In this document: one piece after another, positions 23,857-31,804 of the stretch | Layout: every line of letters starts with the position of its first letter | Numbering within the stretch: the first letter of the stretch is position 1 | DNA from: Candidatus Jordarchaeia archaeon | GTDB taxonomy: Archaea > Asgardarchaeota > Jordiarchaeia > Jordiarchaeales > Jordiarchaeaceae | DNA length: 32,693 nucleotides | Assembly: GCA_029856435.1 (NCBI GenBank) | Contig: JAHQXB010000125.1 | Location: 1-32,693, forward strand | Direction: 5' to 3' | Notes under the pieces: model-generated | Database searches by the model: none | The model's input: only the letters and a program-made list of their open reading frames with translations | What the model was told of the DNA's origin: nothing | Program-made: the position numbers and the translations under genes

Positions 23857-24843
23857 TTATTTGCCTTGAGTCTTCCCTAATTCTTGTCCCACTAGGCTGA
23901 ACTGGGCGAGTAGTGCGCTTAGCTGAATCTCCTCATGTGCCCCCTCACTCATGCGGAAATCAATCTCTCCAACTATGTCTGCTATGCGTACCTTCCATAT
24001 TTCTGGAATGTTAATGTTAAAGGTTTCCCTATGTACCTGCCTGACCACATCAATTCCCGATAGACCATAGTTTATCAAAAGCTCATGTAATTTTTTTCTA
24101 GCCTGCACAAAATCGCCACTTAAAGCTAATTCCAACATCTGCCTAACCTCCTCGGGCCTCGCCTTCCCGGTAACTTTGTAAACCGAGTCCGCATCAACTG
24201 CTACGCCCAAGGCAGAGGCTGCCTGAAGAGTGTTAATAGCCTTGCGCAAGTCTCCCTCAGAAACATACAAAACCGCCTCAACTCCATCATCCTTAAGCTC
24301 TACTCCCTCATTTTTCGAGATGAATTTAAGCATGCCAACGATGTCCTCTTTACTAAGGCGGGAGAAACGAAACAAGGCACACCTTGACTGGATAGGCTCA
24401 ATTATCTTGCTTGAATAATTTACAATCAAAATAAAGCGACAAGTACGAGTGTAGCGTTCCATGGTACGCCTTAGAGCCTGTTGCGCCTCCGATGTGAGGG
24501 CATCAGCTTCGTCCAGAACCAGAATCTTAAAGGGGATATCTCCAAGTGACATAGTTCTCGCAAAATCCTTTACCGTTGTTCTTATTACATCGATTCCCCT
24601 AGCATCGCTAGCATTCAATTCAAGAAAATTACCATAGAAATATTCCCGGAATAAGTCGTGAGCCAAACAAAGAGCCGCCGTGGTCTTACCTGTGCCAGGG
24701 GGGCCTGCAAATAGACAGTGGGGAAGATCCTTTTGAGCCACAAATCCTTCAAGGCGACTCACAATCTCCTTCTGATTAACTATTTCCTTCAAAGTTTTGG
24801 GCCTATATTTCTCAGTCCACATCTGAATTTCTTCACTCAACAT
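23857..24843 (-). CDS. rfcS: replication factor C small subunit
   Basis: RfcS has 'WTEKYRPKTLKEIV', Walker A 'GPPGTGKTT' (about 47-55), Walker B 'LVLDEADAL' (about 108-116) and the arginine finger 'SRC' (153-155), all at the usual spacing for a clamp-loader AAA+ ATPase. It is about 328 residues. The start is uncertain between GTG 24849, ATG 24843 and TTG 24840; GGTG lies 6 bases before TTG and 3 before ATG. It is first in the rfcS-rfcL operon. Confidence 0.95.
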   Translation of the reverse strand: MLSEEIQMWTEKYRPKTLKEIVNQKEIVSRLEGFVAQKDLPHCLFAGPPGTGKTTAALCLAHDLFREYFYGNFLELNASDARGIDVIRTTVKDFARTMSLGDIPFKILVLDEADALTSEAQQALRRTMERYTRTCRFILIVNYSSKIIEPIQSRCALFRFSRLSKEDIVGMLKFISKNEGVELKDDGVEAVLYVSEGDLRKAINTLQAASALGVAVDADSVYKVTGKARPEEVRQMLELALSGDFVQARKKLHELLINYGLSGIDVVRQVHRETFNINIPEIWKVRIADIVGEIDFRMSEGAHEEIQLSALLAQFSLVGQELGKTQGK

Positions 24844-25054
24844 TTGCACCGCCTGTTAATGGTCACTTTATACCATACCCAGAGTTTTTATAACAACCCT
24901 CCAAACCAGAATGAACGGTAAGGGCTCGATATACTGTGACATACTTAATTTTAAAAAACTTTGTATAAACTCCACTCCTTACCCCAATAATCCCCCTTTA
25001 AAATTAAAGAAAAAAAATAGTCCAATCACAAATCAGACCATTCAGTTACCTCCC

Positions 25055-25068
25055 TGAACATTTGTTCA
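25055..25068 (+). promoter_or_regulatory. palindrome upstream of the lrp-like gene
   Basis: TGAACA-TT-TGTTCA is a perfect 6-base inverted repeat about 63 bases before the likely TTG start at 25131. It could be the autoregulatory site of the Lrp-type protein. The core GAACATTT also occurs before glnA and before the HdrB-HdrC gene. Confidence 0.4.
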
Positions 25069-25130
25069 CCCTTTCTGGAAAAAATTAAATATCTGATTAC
25101 AAAAAATTGTTACAGGTGGTGCTATATACT

Positions 25131-25574
25131 TTGGCAATAGACAAGATAGATAAGGCGATACTAAAAGAGATACTTAAAAACTCAAGACAGTCACACAGAG
25201 AGATAGCCAAAAAAATTGGAGTATCAGTGGGAACCGTAGTCTCTAGAACCAAAAAAATGGAAGAAGAGGGAATAATCAAAGGATACACGGCGATTCTAGA
25301 CTATGAAAAGCTGGGATACGACTTAACAGTGGTAACCGAAATAACGGTTTCCCAAGGCAAACTACTAGAAGTAGATAGAGAAATTTCCCAAAACCCCCAC
25401 ACAGTCGCAGTCTACGACGTAACTGGAACCGTAGACGCAATCATCATTGCCAAATTTAAAAACAGGAATGAACTAAGCAACTTTACGAAAAGTTTACTAT
25501 CAATCCCCTACGTGGAAAGAACCAACACCCACGTAGTTCTAAACACCATAAAAGAAAACTTTGAAATACTATAA
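25131..25574 (+). CDS. Lrp/AsnC-family transcriptional regulator
   Basis: This 147-residue protein has an AsnC-type HTH ('AIDKIDKAILKEILKNSRQS', 'REIAKKIGVSVGTVVSR') and a C-terminal RAM/effector domain with 'YDVTGTVDAIIIAKF' and 'VERTNTHVVLNTIKENF'. TTG at 25131 has GGTGGTG 9 bases before it and gives LAIDKID; an earlier TTG at 25107 has no ribosome site. It sits about 390 bases upstream of glnA on the same strand, which suggests nitrogen or amino-acid control. The gene is A/C-rich on the coding strand. Confidence 0.9.
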   Translation: MAIDKIDKAILKEILKNSRQSHREIAKKIGVSVGTVVSRTKKMEEEGIIKGYTAILDYEKLGYDLTVVTEITVSQGKLLEVDREISQNPHTVAVYDVTGTVDAIIIAKFKNRNELSNFTKSLLSIPYVERTNTHVVLNTIKENFEIL

Positions 25575-25876
25575 AACATGGTTTCCCGTTTCCCGAAAAT
25601 ATATCGCTTCACAAAAATTTTGTGGTGCTTTTGGATATCTGTTGTCTTTCTTTAGTGCGCGGAAAAAGGATTTTTTGAACTTCTGTCAAAAGAGACTTAA
25701 GATGAGTAGTGGTTGGTTGTTTCGGACGAAAAAAAATTTAGTACCATTTTAAGCCGTTCCTCACACACAGTGTCGTTTTTTATTCTTTTGTGCCTCGAAT
25801 AATTGGAGGTTTTTGGTCCTGTAGCCCTGGGAAATTATTGAATATTTGTCTACTAAATGACTCATAAAAGGGAACA

Positions 25877-25890
25877 TTTATATATAAAAA
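25877..25890 (+). promoter_or_regulatory. TATA region of glnA (distal element)
   Basis: TTTATATATAAAAA is a strong TATA candidate. A second one, TTTATAAATA, lies at 25902-25911. The proximal element would place the transcription start near 25930, on the palindrome. Confidence 0.5.
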
Positions 25891-25919
25891 AGATAGAAAT
25901 ATTTATAAATATAAAAGAT

Positions 25920-25936
25920 TTGATTATGTTAATCAA
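25920..25936 (+). promoter_or_regulatory. palindromic operator upstream of glnA
   Basis: TTGATTA-TGT-TAATCAA is a perfect 7-base inverted repeat with a 3-base centre. The length and odd centre match what is known of archaeal Lrp/AsnC operators. It straddles the start expected from the proximal TATA box. It does not match the methanogen NrpR operator GGAA-N6-TTCC. Confidence 0.5.
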
Positions 25937-25967
25937 CAAGTATACAACTTTTTAGAGAGGCGAAAGA

Positions 25968-27308
25968 ATGCAATCCAAAGAAGACCTGAAGCAACAAATT
26001 ATTGAAAAGGTAAAATCCAGCGGAATAAGCCTCATTACCCTACAATTTGTAGACATATTCGGCACAGCAAAAACCTGTGCAATACCCCCCAGACAACTGG
26101 AAGAAGCCCTGGACAACGGCGTAGGCTTTGACGGCTCCTCAATTGAAGGATTTGCAAGGATCTACGAAAGTGATATGCGCTTAATTCCTGACCTCACCTC
26201 CTTCACAATCCTATCTCCAAGGATAACGGACAAGAAGGTAGCCACAATTTTTTGCGACGTATATAGACCAGAGGGCAAACCATTCGAAGGAGACCCCCGA
26301 TATGTTCTAAGAAGAAATCTAGAAGAAGCAAAGAAAATGGGCTTCAACTACTATGTGGGACCAGAACTAGAATTCTTCCTATTCAAACAAACAGACGGAA
26401 TAGAGCCAGTTCCCCAAGATCACGGGGGCTACTTCGATCTCGCACCCCTAGATTTAGCCTTTGAAGTTCGCGGGGAAGCCGCCGCAACCCTTGAAGATAT
26501 GGGCATAAATGTGGAAATGGGACACCACGAAGTGGCACCCGGACAACACGAAATTGACTTCAAATATGGCGACGCTCTGCACATAGCAGACGCTGTGATA
26601 ACCTATAAATATGTGTTAAAGGCCATCGCTAGGAAGCATAACCTTTTTGCGTCATTCATGCCTAAGCCGCTCTTTGGAGTAAATGGTTCAGGAATGCATG
26701 TTCATCAGAGTCTTTGGAACGGAAATAAAAACACCTTCTTTGATAAGAATGGAAAATATGGGCTTTCTGAGACTGCGCTTTACTTTATAGGCGGCCAGCT
26801 ACAATACATTAAAGAAATAATTTCTATTTTAGCGCCTACAGTAAACTCCTACAAGAGACTAGTTCCCGGATACGAAGCCCCAGTATACATATGTTGGGGA
26901 AGAAGAAACAGATCCGCCCTAATCCGGGTCCCAGAGTACTTCATTGGAAGAGAAAAATCTATTAGAGCTGAGCTTCGTTGCCCCGATTCTTCAACCAACC
27001 CCTACCTAGCATTCTCAGTGATGCTCAAAGCAGGCATTGAGGGAATTAAGAACAAGATAGAACCACCAAATCCCGTAGACGAAGATGTTTATGAATTCGA
27101 CGACGCCCAACTAAGAGAGTTTTATATTGATCAACTCCCCGGCTCACTTGGCGAAGCAATAAGCTACACAGAAAAAAGCAAGCTAGCCAAAGAAGCATTG
27201 GGAGACCATATCTTTTCAAGGTTCATAGAGGGCAAGAAGAAAGAGTGGAAAGAATTTTCAATGGCAGTAACCAGCTGGGAATGGCAAAGATACCTGCCAA
27301 TACTATGA
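25968..27308 (+). CDS. glnA: glutamine synthetase, type I
   Basis: The 446-residue enzyme makes glutamine from glutamate, ammonia and ATP. Family motifs: 'FDGSSIEGFARIYESDM' (54-70), 'GPELEFFLF' (131-139), 'GHHEVAPGQHEID' (185-197), 'NGSGMHVHQSLW' (239-250), 'RNRSALIRVP'. It is the shorter GSI-alpha type and lacks the adenylylation motif NLYDLPPE near the C-terminus. GAGAGGCG precedes the ATG. With the glutamate synthase genes downstream it forms a GS-GOGAT locus. Confidence 0.96.
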   Translation: MQSKEDLKQQIIEKVKSSGISLITLQFVDIFGTAKTCAIPPRQLEEALDNGVGFDGSSIEGFARIYESDMRLIPDLTSFTILSPRITDKKVATIFCDVYRPEGKPFEGDPRYVLRRNLEEAKKMGFNYYVGPELEFFLFKQTDGIEPVPQDHGGYFDLAPLDLAFEVRGEAAATLEDMGINVEMGHHEVAPGQHEIDFKYGDALHIADAVITYKYVLKAIARKHNLFASFMPKPLFGVNGSGMHVHQSLWNGNKNTFFDKNGKYGLSETALYFIGGQLQYIKEIISILAPTVNSYKRLVPGYEAPVYICWGRRNRSALIRVPEYFIGREKSIRAELRCPDSSTNPYLAFSVMLKAGIEGIKNKIEPPNPVDEDVYEFDDAQLREFYIDQLPGSLGEAISYTEKSKLAKEALGDHIFSRFIEGKKKEWKEFSMAVTSWEWQRYLPIL

Positions 27309-27415
27309 TTAATTCTTTGGAATGAGTTAGTTTTATCAGCGTTACTTTTAATGCTGTTGTCCGAAATTTTTACATAAAAAACATCCCTAGTAGGGTTTTA
27401 ATTCCCACTTAAAAG

Positions 27416-27448
27416 GGGGAGCGCCGCCTCTTTGGCTTGGGCCTCCCC
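27416..27448. ncRNA. GC-rich hairpin, possible structured RNA element
   Basis: GGGGAG...CTCCCC closes a stem with a bulged C, then GCC/GGC and an inner GCC-TCTTT-GGC hairpin. This is unusual in an A/T-rich intergenic region. CCCACTT occurs on both sides (27404-27410 and 27446-27452). Whether it is transcribed cannot be told. Confidence 0.3.
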
Positions 27449-27849
27449 ACTTTTGTGTTTTAGAGTCTCTGTCCAACTGGTAGCAACAATAGTATGGTTC
27501 AACTCCGCGGGGTGTGTTAAGCTTAAGCCTAAAAAGTCTTTTCCATAGAATCCAAAAAGGATAAGGACTTGTAAAAAGATGAAATTTGGCTGACTTGTGG
27601 AATGTGCGTCGCAGCTCCTTATGTTGAATGTGTGCGGTTTTTCTTCGAACTTTTTATTGTCCTCATATACCTTTTTTGTTGCCATGTATATTCGTTTAAA
27701 AATTACTAATAAGCATAATCTTTTTAGAAAAATATATAAATTAGTAATGGAATGTTCCCAACTAATCCGGCAACTAATATATAGACAGGTGACGAGTGAT
27801 CAGCTTCAGCACACGAAGTGATTTACAAAAAGCTGGAGGACAAATAAGC

Positions 27850-27912
27850 ATGGAAACGGATAGAGCTCGGAAACGAATAGTATTATTCTGGGTGACATAT
27901 GTTTTTTCTTAG
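27850..27912 (+). CDS. 20-codon small ORF with Shine-Dalgarno (unknown)
   Basis: An ATG at 27850 preceded 10 bases upstream by GGAGG opens a 20-codon frame (METDRARKR then a hydrophobic end). It ends 48 bases before the HdrB-HdrC start, so it could be a leader peptide. A chance ORF is just as possible; nothing in the sequence is a known family. Confidence 0.25.
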   Translation: METDRARKRIVLFWVTYVFS

Positions 27913-27960
27913 AAATCGGTAACATGTTGAATAATGAACATTTTTTCTATCGGTGATTGA

Positions 27961-29256
27961 ATGAGATACGCTCTATTCTTGGGTTGTTTGATTCCTTATA
28001 GACTTCCCTCGTTAGAGATGACTGCAAGAAGGGTTCTAAAAATTTTAGATGTGGAACTTGAAGATTTATCTGATTTCTCTTGCTGTCCGAACACTATAGC
28101 AGTGGAGTCTGTAAATGAAGATTATTGGTACTCCTTGGCAGCAAGGAATCTTGCATTGGCTGAAAAGAGTGGGCTTGACATTCTGTGTCTGTGTAGTGGT
28201 TGTTCTGAAAGCCTTAAAAGAGCTAACTATGAATTGAAAAGGAATTATGCTTTAAGGGAGAGAGTAAACTCTAAACTTTCAGAAATAGGTTTAAAGTATG
28301 AGGGAAGCATTGAAGTGAAACATTTTGTGGAGGTTTTAATTGAAACAGGGTTAGATACTATAAGAGAAAAAATTGTTTATCCCCTAAATGGTTTGAAGGT
28401 TGCCTGTCACTATGGTTGTCATCTTCTCAGACCCAGCGAAGTAATCTCCTTTGACAATCCTTTGAAACCAGTGTCTCTGGATAAGTTGGTTCAAACTTTG
28501 GGAGCAGAAACCGTTAATTATGAAAATAAAATGCTTTGTTGCGGTAGCGGTCTCAGTTTAGTGAAATCGGATAAGGCGCAAATATTATCAAAAAGAAAAC
28601 TGGACGAGGTTAAGAATAAGGCTGACTGCTTGGTTGTCGTCTGCCCTTCCTGTTTCCAACAGTATGACTCGGTCCAGAAGCTGATGAAGGAAAAACCAGA
28701 CGTTCCAATATTTTATTATCTGGAATTATTAGGATTAGCGCTAGGAATAGAACCTGAAAGTCTAGGATTATCCGCCCACAAAATAAGCGTTTCGAACTTG
28801 GTAAGTAGAATTTACGGGAGTATAGAGTCCTTAAAGGTTCTGTCCAAATTTTTTGACCTAGCAGTTCTCAAAAATTGTGCCAGATGTGGCGCATGTTCCT
28901 CTGATTGCCCAGTAGTAGATGAGACTTTCAACCCTCATAATATAGTTAAAATGCTCTTGGAGGGAAAGCTGAAAGAAGTCTTGGATGCAGGAGAATTCTG
29001 GCGATGCACCCAATGTTATACCTGCCACGAGCTTTGCCCCCAAAACATGGGGCTAATAGAAATTTTTTCAAAACTAAAAAGCATAGCCTCTCAAAAAGAG
29101 CGCATTCCAGAAGACATCAGAAACCAAATTGCCAATGTTTTGAATAATGGCTTCGCTATTCCTCCCTCTCAAGTGCTAAGAAAACGTTTTGATCTTCCCG
29201 AACCACCTAAACCGAATCTGGAAAAGATTAAGAAATTGGTGAAAAGCAATGTCTAA
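27961..29256 (+). CDS. heterodisulfide reductase-like HdrB-HdrC fusion protein
   Basis: In this 431-residue protein the HdrB-like half has two cysteine-rich CCG motifs: Cys9, Cys41-Cys42, Cys78-X2-Cys81, and Cys153, Cys193-Cys194, Cys228-X2-Cys231. Such motifs bind the noncubane 4Fe-4S clusters of HdrB. The HdrC-like half has two 4Fe-4S motifs, Cys306-X2-X2-X3 to Cys316 (CARCGACSSDC) and Cys349-359 (CTQCYTCHELC). The order B-then-C is the reverse of methanogen HdrD. GGTGATTG precedes the ATG. The gene overlaps the next one by 8 bases, so it belongs to the glutamate synthase operon. It probably carries electrons to that enzyme; a disulfide reductase role is also possible. Confidence 0.9.
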   Translation: MRYALFLGCLIPYRLPSLEMTARRVLKILDVELEDLSDFSCCPNTIAVESVNEDYWYSLAARNLALAEKSGLDILCLCSGCSESLKRANYELKRNYALRERVNSKLSEIGLKYEGSIEVKHFVEVLIETGLDTIREKIVYPLNGLKVACHYGCHLLRPSEVISFDNPLKPVSLDKLVQTLGAETVNYENKMLCCGSGLSLVKSDKAQILSKRKLDEVKNKADCLVVVCPSCFQQYDSVQKLMKEKPDVPIFYYLELLGLALGIEPESLGLSAHKISVSNLVSRIYGSIESLKVLSKFFDLAVLKNCARCGACSSDCPVVDETFNPHNIVKMLLEGKLKEVLDAGEFWRCTQCYTCHELCPQNMGLIEIFSKLKSIASQKERIPEDIRNQIANVLNNGFAIPPSQVLRKRFDLPEPPKPNLEKIKKLVKSNV

Positions 29257-30112
29257 AGTAATAGATGGCTGTGGAATTAGTGGAATTATGAGTACGAAGA
29301 AAAAATTGATTCCCGGAAGCGAGATAGTTACTTCCATAGACTCGATGAACTTTAGGTATAATGGGTTGGGTGGAGGATTTGCGGGTTATGGAATTTACCC
29401 CGACTACAAGGAGTACTACGCGTTCCATTTAAATTTCGAGGATCAGGAGGCAAAGACTAAAACAGAAAACTTTCTCTATGAGCGCTTAAGAGTCATAGAC
29501 GATGAACCGATTCCTATAAAAAAATCTGGGCTTATCGACGACACCAAATCTATAAGTTGGCGTTACTTTGTAGGTCCACCAAAGGATATAGAAAACGCTG
29601 ATGACTATATTGTTAAGGTGGTTATGCATATAAATGAAAATATTCCTGGAGCCTATGTTTTTTCGAGCGGGAAAAATATGGGGGTTTTCAAGGCGGTTGG
29701 TTATCCCAAAGCTGTGGCAGACTATTTCCAAATCGAGGATTATTCGGCGTATATTTGGATAGCTCACGGAAGATATCCCACCAATACACCTGGGTGGTGG
29801 GGAGGGGCACATCCGTTTAACATTCTGGACTGGTCAGTGGTCCATAACGGTGAGCTTAGTTCTTACGGCACTAATAAGAATTTCTTAGAAATGTGGGGGT
29901 ATAAGTGCACCTTACTGACTGACACCGAGGTTTTAGCATACTTGTTTGATCTACTGGTAAGGAGGCACAAGATTCCCGTAGAAATTGTATGTAATGTTAT
30001 GACTCCTAAGTTTTGGGACGAAATTAATTCTGATACTAGCCCGAGAGGAAAAGCTCTTCGAGCGTTAAGAATGACATATGGGGGGCAATTGTTAATGGGC
30101 CATTTAGCATAA
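29249..30112 (+). CDS. glutamate synthase glutamine amidotransferase domain, N-terminal part before a frameshift
   Basis: Class II amidotransferase that releases ammonia from glutamine for the synthase. The nucleophile is Cys8 in 'DGCGISGIMS', so the first seven residues must be cleaved as a propeptide. 'HGRYPTNTPGWWGGAHPFN' and 'VVHNGELSSYGTN' are family motifs. The frame ends early at a stop after 'TYGGQLLMGHLA'. In the next frame the sequence continues as 'NGPFSIIVATNRF', so the gene is interrupted at a run of six G (30080-30085); one extra G would restore it. It overlaps the HdrB-HdrC gene by 8 bases. Confidence 0.88.
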   Translation: MSKVIDGCGISGIMSTKKKLIPGSEIVTSIDSMNFRYNGLGGGFAGYGIYPDYKEYYAFHLNFEDQEAKTKTENFLYERLRVIDDEPIPIKKSGLIDDTKSISWRYFVGPPKDIENADDYIVKVVMHINENIPGAYVFSSGKNMGVFKAVGYPKAVADYFQIEDYSAYIWIAHGRYPTNTPGWWGGAHPFNILDWSVVHNGELSSYGTNKNFLEMWGYKCTLLTDTEVLAYLFDLLVRRHKIPVEIVCNVMTPKFWDEINSDTSPRGKALRALRMTYGGQLLMGHLA

Positions 30113-30114
30113 TT

Positions 30115-30309
30115 GTGGCCACTAACCGTTTCATGTTTGGATTAACGGATAGGATCAAGCTTCGCCCATTAATAGCAGCTAGAAAGGACGACCTCTTCTA
30201 CATTGCTAGCGAAGAGTGCGCGATAAGAAGTGTCTGTGAAAATCCAGACATTGTTTGGGCACCTAGAGGGGGAGAACAGGTGATTGCATATGTTCAAGAG
30301 GTGACCTAA
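30115..30309 (+). pseudogene. C-terminal part of the glutamate synthase amidotransferase after the frameshift
   Basis: The 64-codon frame has 'FGLTDRIKLRPLIAARKDD', 'IASEECAIRSVC' and 'WAPRGGEQVIAYV', which are the end of the class II amidotransferase domain of glutamate synthases. It is not a separate gene: the homology begins upstream of the apparent start, at about 30094, in the same frame. Its stop overlaps the ATG of the next gene by one base, as expected of an intact operon. Either a sequencing error in the G run or a recent mutation or programmed slip divides it. Confidence 0.88.
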
Positions 30310-31802
30310 TGTTTCCTCCTCAATTCAGTGTGGTAATTGACAATGATAAATGTGAAAAATGCAAGAGATGTACGATAAACTGCTCTTTTGAAGCCTTATC
30401 ATACGACGAGAAAGAAGATAAGATAGTCTCAAATGACCAAAAATGTGTTGCATGTTTAAGGTGTGCCAGTAAATGTCCTAAAGGCGCCATAACTATTAAA
30501 AAGAACGAAATCACCTTTTCTCCACATCCAACTTGGACTCCTGAAATACGATTGGACATAATTAAGCAAGCAGAAACCGGCGGCATGATAATCGCTGGCT
30601 GTGGAAACGACCTAAACTATCCCTGCTTATTCGACAGAATAGTTATTGATGCTTGCCAGGTGACTAACCCCTCCATAGACCCTTTAAGAGAACCAATAGA
30701 AGTATCTACCTATCTTGGCAAAAAACCCAAACAGTTGAAAATTGGAGACGATTTCAGTTTAGAAACAGAAATAACTCCAAACATTATGATTAATACTCCC
30801 ATAATCATCGGTCACATATCATATGGCGCCATCAGTCTTAACGCCCATAAAGCTTTAGCCATGGCGGCGAGCAAAGCTGGAACCCTAATGGGCTCAGGTG
30901 AAGGAGGCTTACACCCTGACCTTTACGAATTCGGAGACCATATAATAGTACAAGTGGCTTCTGGGCGTTTCGGCGTTCACTCCAAATATTTAGAGGTTGG
31001 CGCCGCCATAGAAATTAAAATAGGGCAGGGCGCAAAACCGGGAATAGGAGGTCATCTACCTGGGGAGAAAGTCACCGAAGATATTGCTGAAACTAGAATG
31101 ATACCAGTTCATACAGATGCCTTATCACCAGCTCCCCATCACGACATCTACTCAATTGAGGATTTGTCTCAGCTAATCTATGCTCTCAAAGAAGAAACAG
31201 ATTACATGAAACCTGTCTTCGTTAAAATAGCCGCAGTTCACAATAGCGCAGCCATAGCCAGCGGAATTGCTCGGGCAGGAGCAGACGCAATAACCATCGA
31301 TGGTTTCAGGGGAGGAACTGGCGCAGCTCCCAAAATTGTTAGAAACCATTTAGGTATACCCATAGAGGTAGCTATTGCCAGCGTAGACAAAAGGCTGCGC
31401 GATGAAGGAATAAGAAATGAAGTTTCACTCATCGCCAGTGGAAGCATAAGATCTGCTGCTGATGTCGTCAAGGCCATAGCTCTTGGGGCTGACGCTGTAG
31501 CAATTGTTACACCAGCTCTCATAGCTATGGGTTGCACGGTGTGTCAACAGTGCTATAGGGGGACGTGCGCGTGGGGAATTTGTACAACCCGACCAGATTT
31601 GGCTAGAAGACTTGATCCAGAAGTCGCTTCGCGAAAAGTTTACAACTTGATTAGCGCTTGGACTATGGAAATTAAAGAAGTCCTAGGAGCTTTGGGAATG
31701 AATGCAATTGAAAGTCTACGATACAATAGAGAACGCTTGAGAGGAGTAGAGATTGACCAAAAGACTTTAGAAATCTTGGGAATAAAAGCGGCAGGTGAAT
31801 AA
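30309..31802 (+). CDS. gltB: glutamate synthase, ferredoxin/FMN synthase subunit
   Basis: The 497-residue archaeal-type subunit starts with two 4Fe-4S motifs (Cys15/18/21/25 and Cys46/49/52/56), absent from the bacterial GltB. The FMN-binding TIM barrel follows ('SYGAISLNAHKALAMAA', 'GSGEGGLHP', 'KIGQGAKPGIGGHLPGEKV', 'DGFRGGTGAAP'), then a Cys-rich 3Fe-4S region 'CTVCQQCYRGTCAWGIC' near residues 415-431. It makes glutamate from 2-oxoglutarate and ammonia. The extra ferredoxin-like clusters suggest it takes electrons from a partner protein, for which the HdrB-HdrC fusion is the candidate. Confidence 0.95.
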   Translation: MFPPQFSVVIDNDKCEKCKRCTINCSFEALSYDEKEDKIVSNDQKCVACLRCASKCPKGAITIKKNEITFSPHPTWTPEIRLDIIKQAETGGMIIAGCGNDLNYPCLFDRIVIDACQVTNPSIDPLREPIEVSTYLGKKPKQLKIGDDFSLETEITPNIMINTPIIIGHISYGAISLNAHKALAMAASKAGTLMGSGEGGLHPDLYEFGDHIIVQVASGRFGVHSKYLEVGAAIEIKIGQGAKPGIGGHLPGEKVTEDIAETRMIPVHTDALSPAPHHDIYSIEDLSQLIYALKEETDYMKPVFVKIAAVHNSAAIASGIARAGADAITIDGFRGGTGAAPKIVRNHLGIPIEVAIASVDKRLRDEGIRNEVSLIASGSIRSAADVVKAIALGADAVAIVTPALIAMGCTVCQQCYRGTCAWGICTTRPDLARRLDPEVASRKVYNLISAWTMEIKEVLGALGMNAIESLRYNRERLRGVEIDQKTLEILGIKAAGE

Positions 31803-31804
31803 AA

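Larger units (their letters stand above)
25575..25967. other. intergenic region between lrp-like gene and glnA
   Basis: No convincing gene is seen. It contains a short palindrome, CACAAAA-A-TTTTGTG, at 25610-25624 soon after the lrp stop, which may be a terminator or a binding site. The last 100 bases form the glnA promoter with two TATA candidates and a 17-base palindrome. Confidence 0.6.
27309..27960. other. 650-base intergenic region between glnA and the HdrB-HdrC gene
   Basis: The two longer open frames here (27398-27685 minus, 27597-27821 plus) overlap and show no recognisable domains. The region contains a GC-rich hairpin (27416-27448), a 20-codon ORF with a ribosome site (27850-27912) and the promoter of the following operon. 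An unrecognised small RNA is possible. Confidence 0.55.

Noticed and set aside
25610-25624. CACAAAA-A-TTTTGTG as an intrinsic terminator after the lrp-like gene
   Set aside because: The stem is A/T-rich with a 1-base centre that cannot form an RNA loop, and no T-tract follows; at best a protein-binding palindrome.
27490-27520. tRNA-like T-arm (GGTTCAACTCC) in the glnA downstream gap
   Set aside because: The bases flanking the loop do not pair into a 5-base T-stem and no anticodon arm or acceptor stem was found upstream.
27398-27821. Two overlapping ORFs (95 codons minus, 74 codons plus) in the glnA downstream gap
   Set aside because: They overlap each other in opposite frames, lack clear ribosome sites and domains, and one covers the hairpin at 27416-27448; more likely noncoding.
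27780-27840. Possible C/D box small RNA (GTGACGAGTGATCAGC)
   Set aside because: No true RTGATGA C box and no CTGA D box at the right spacing.
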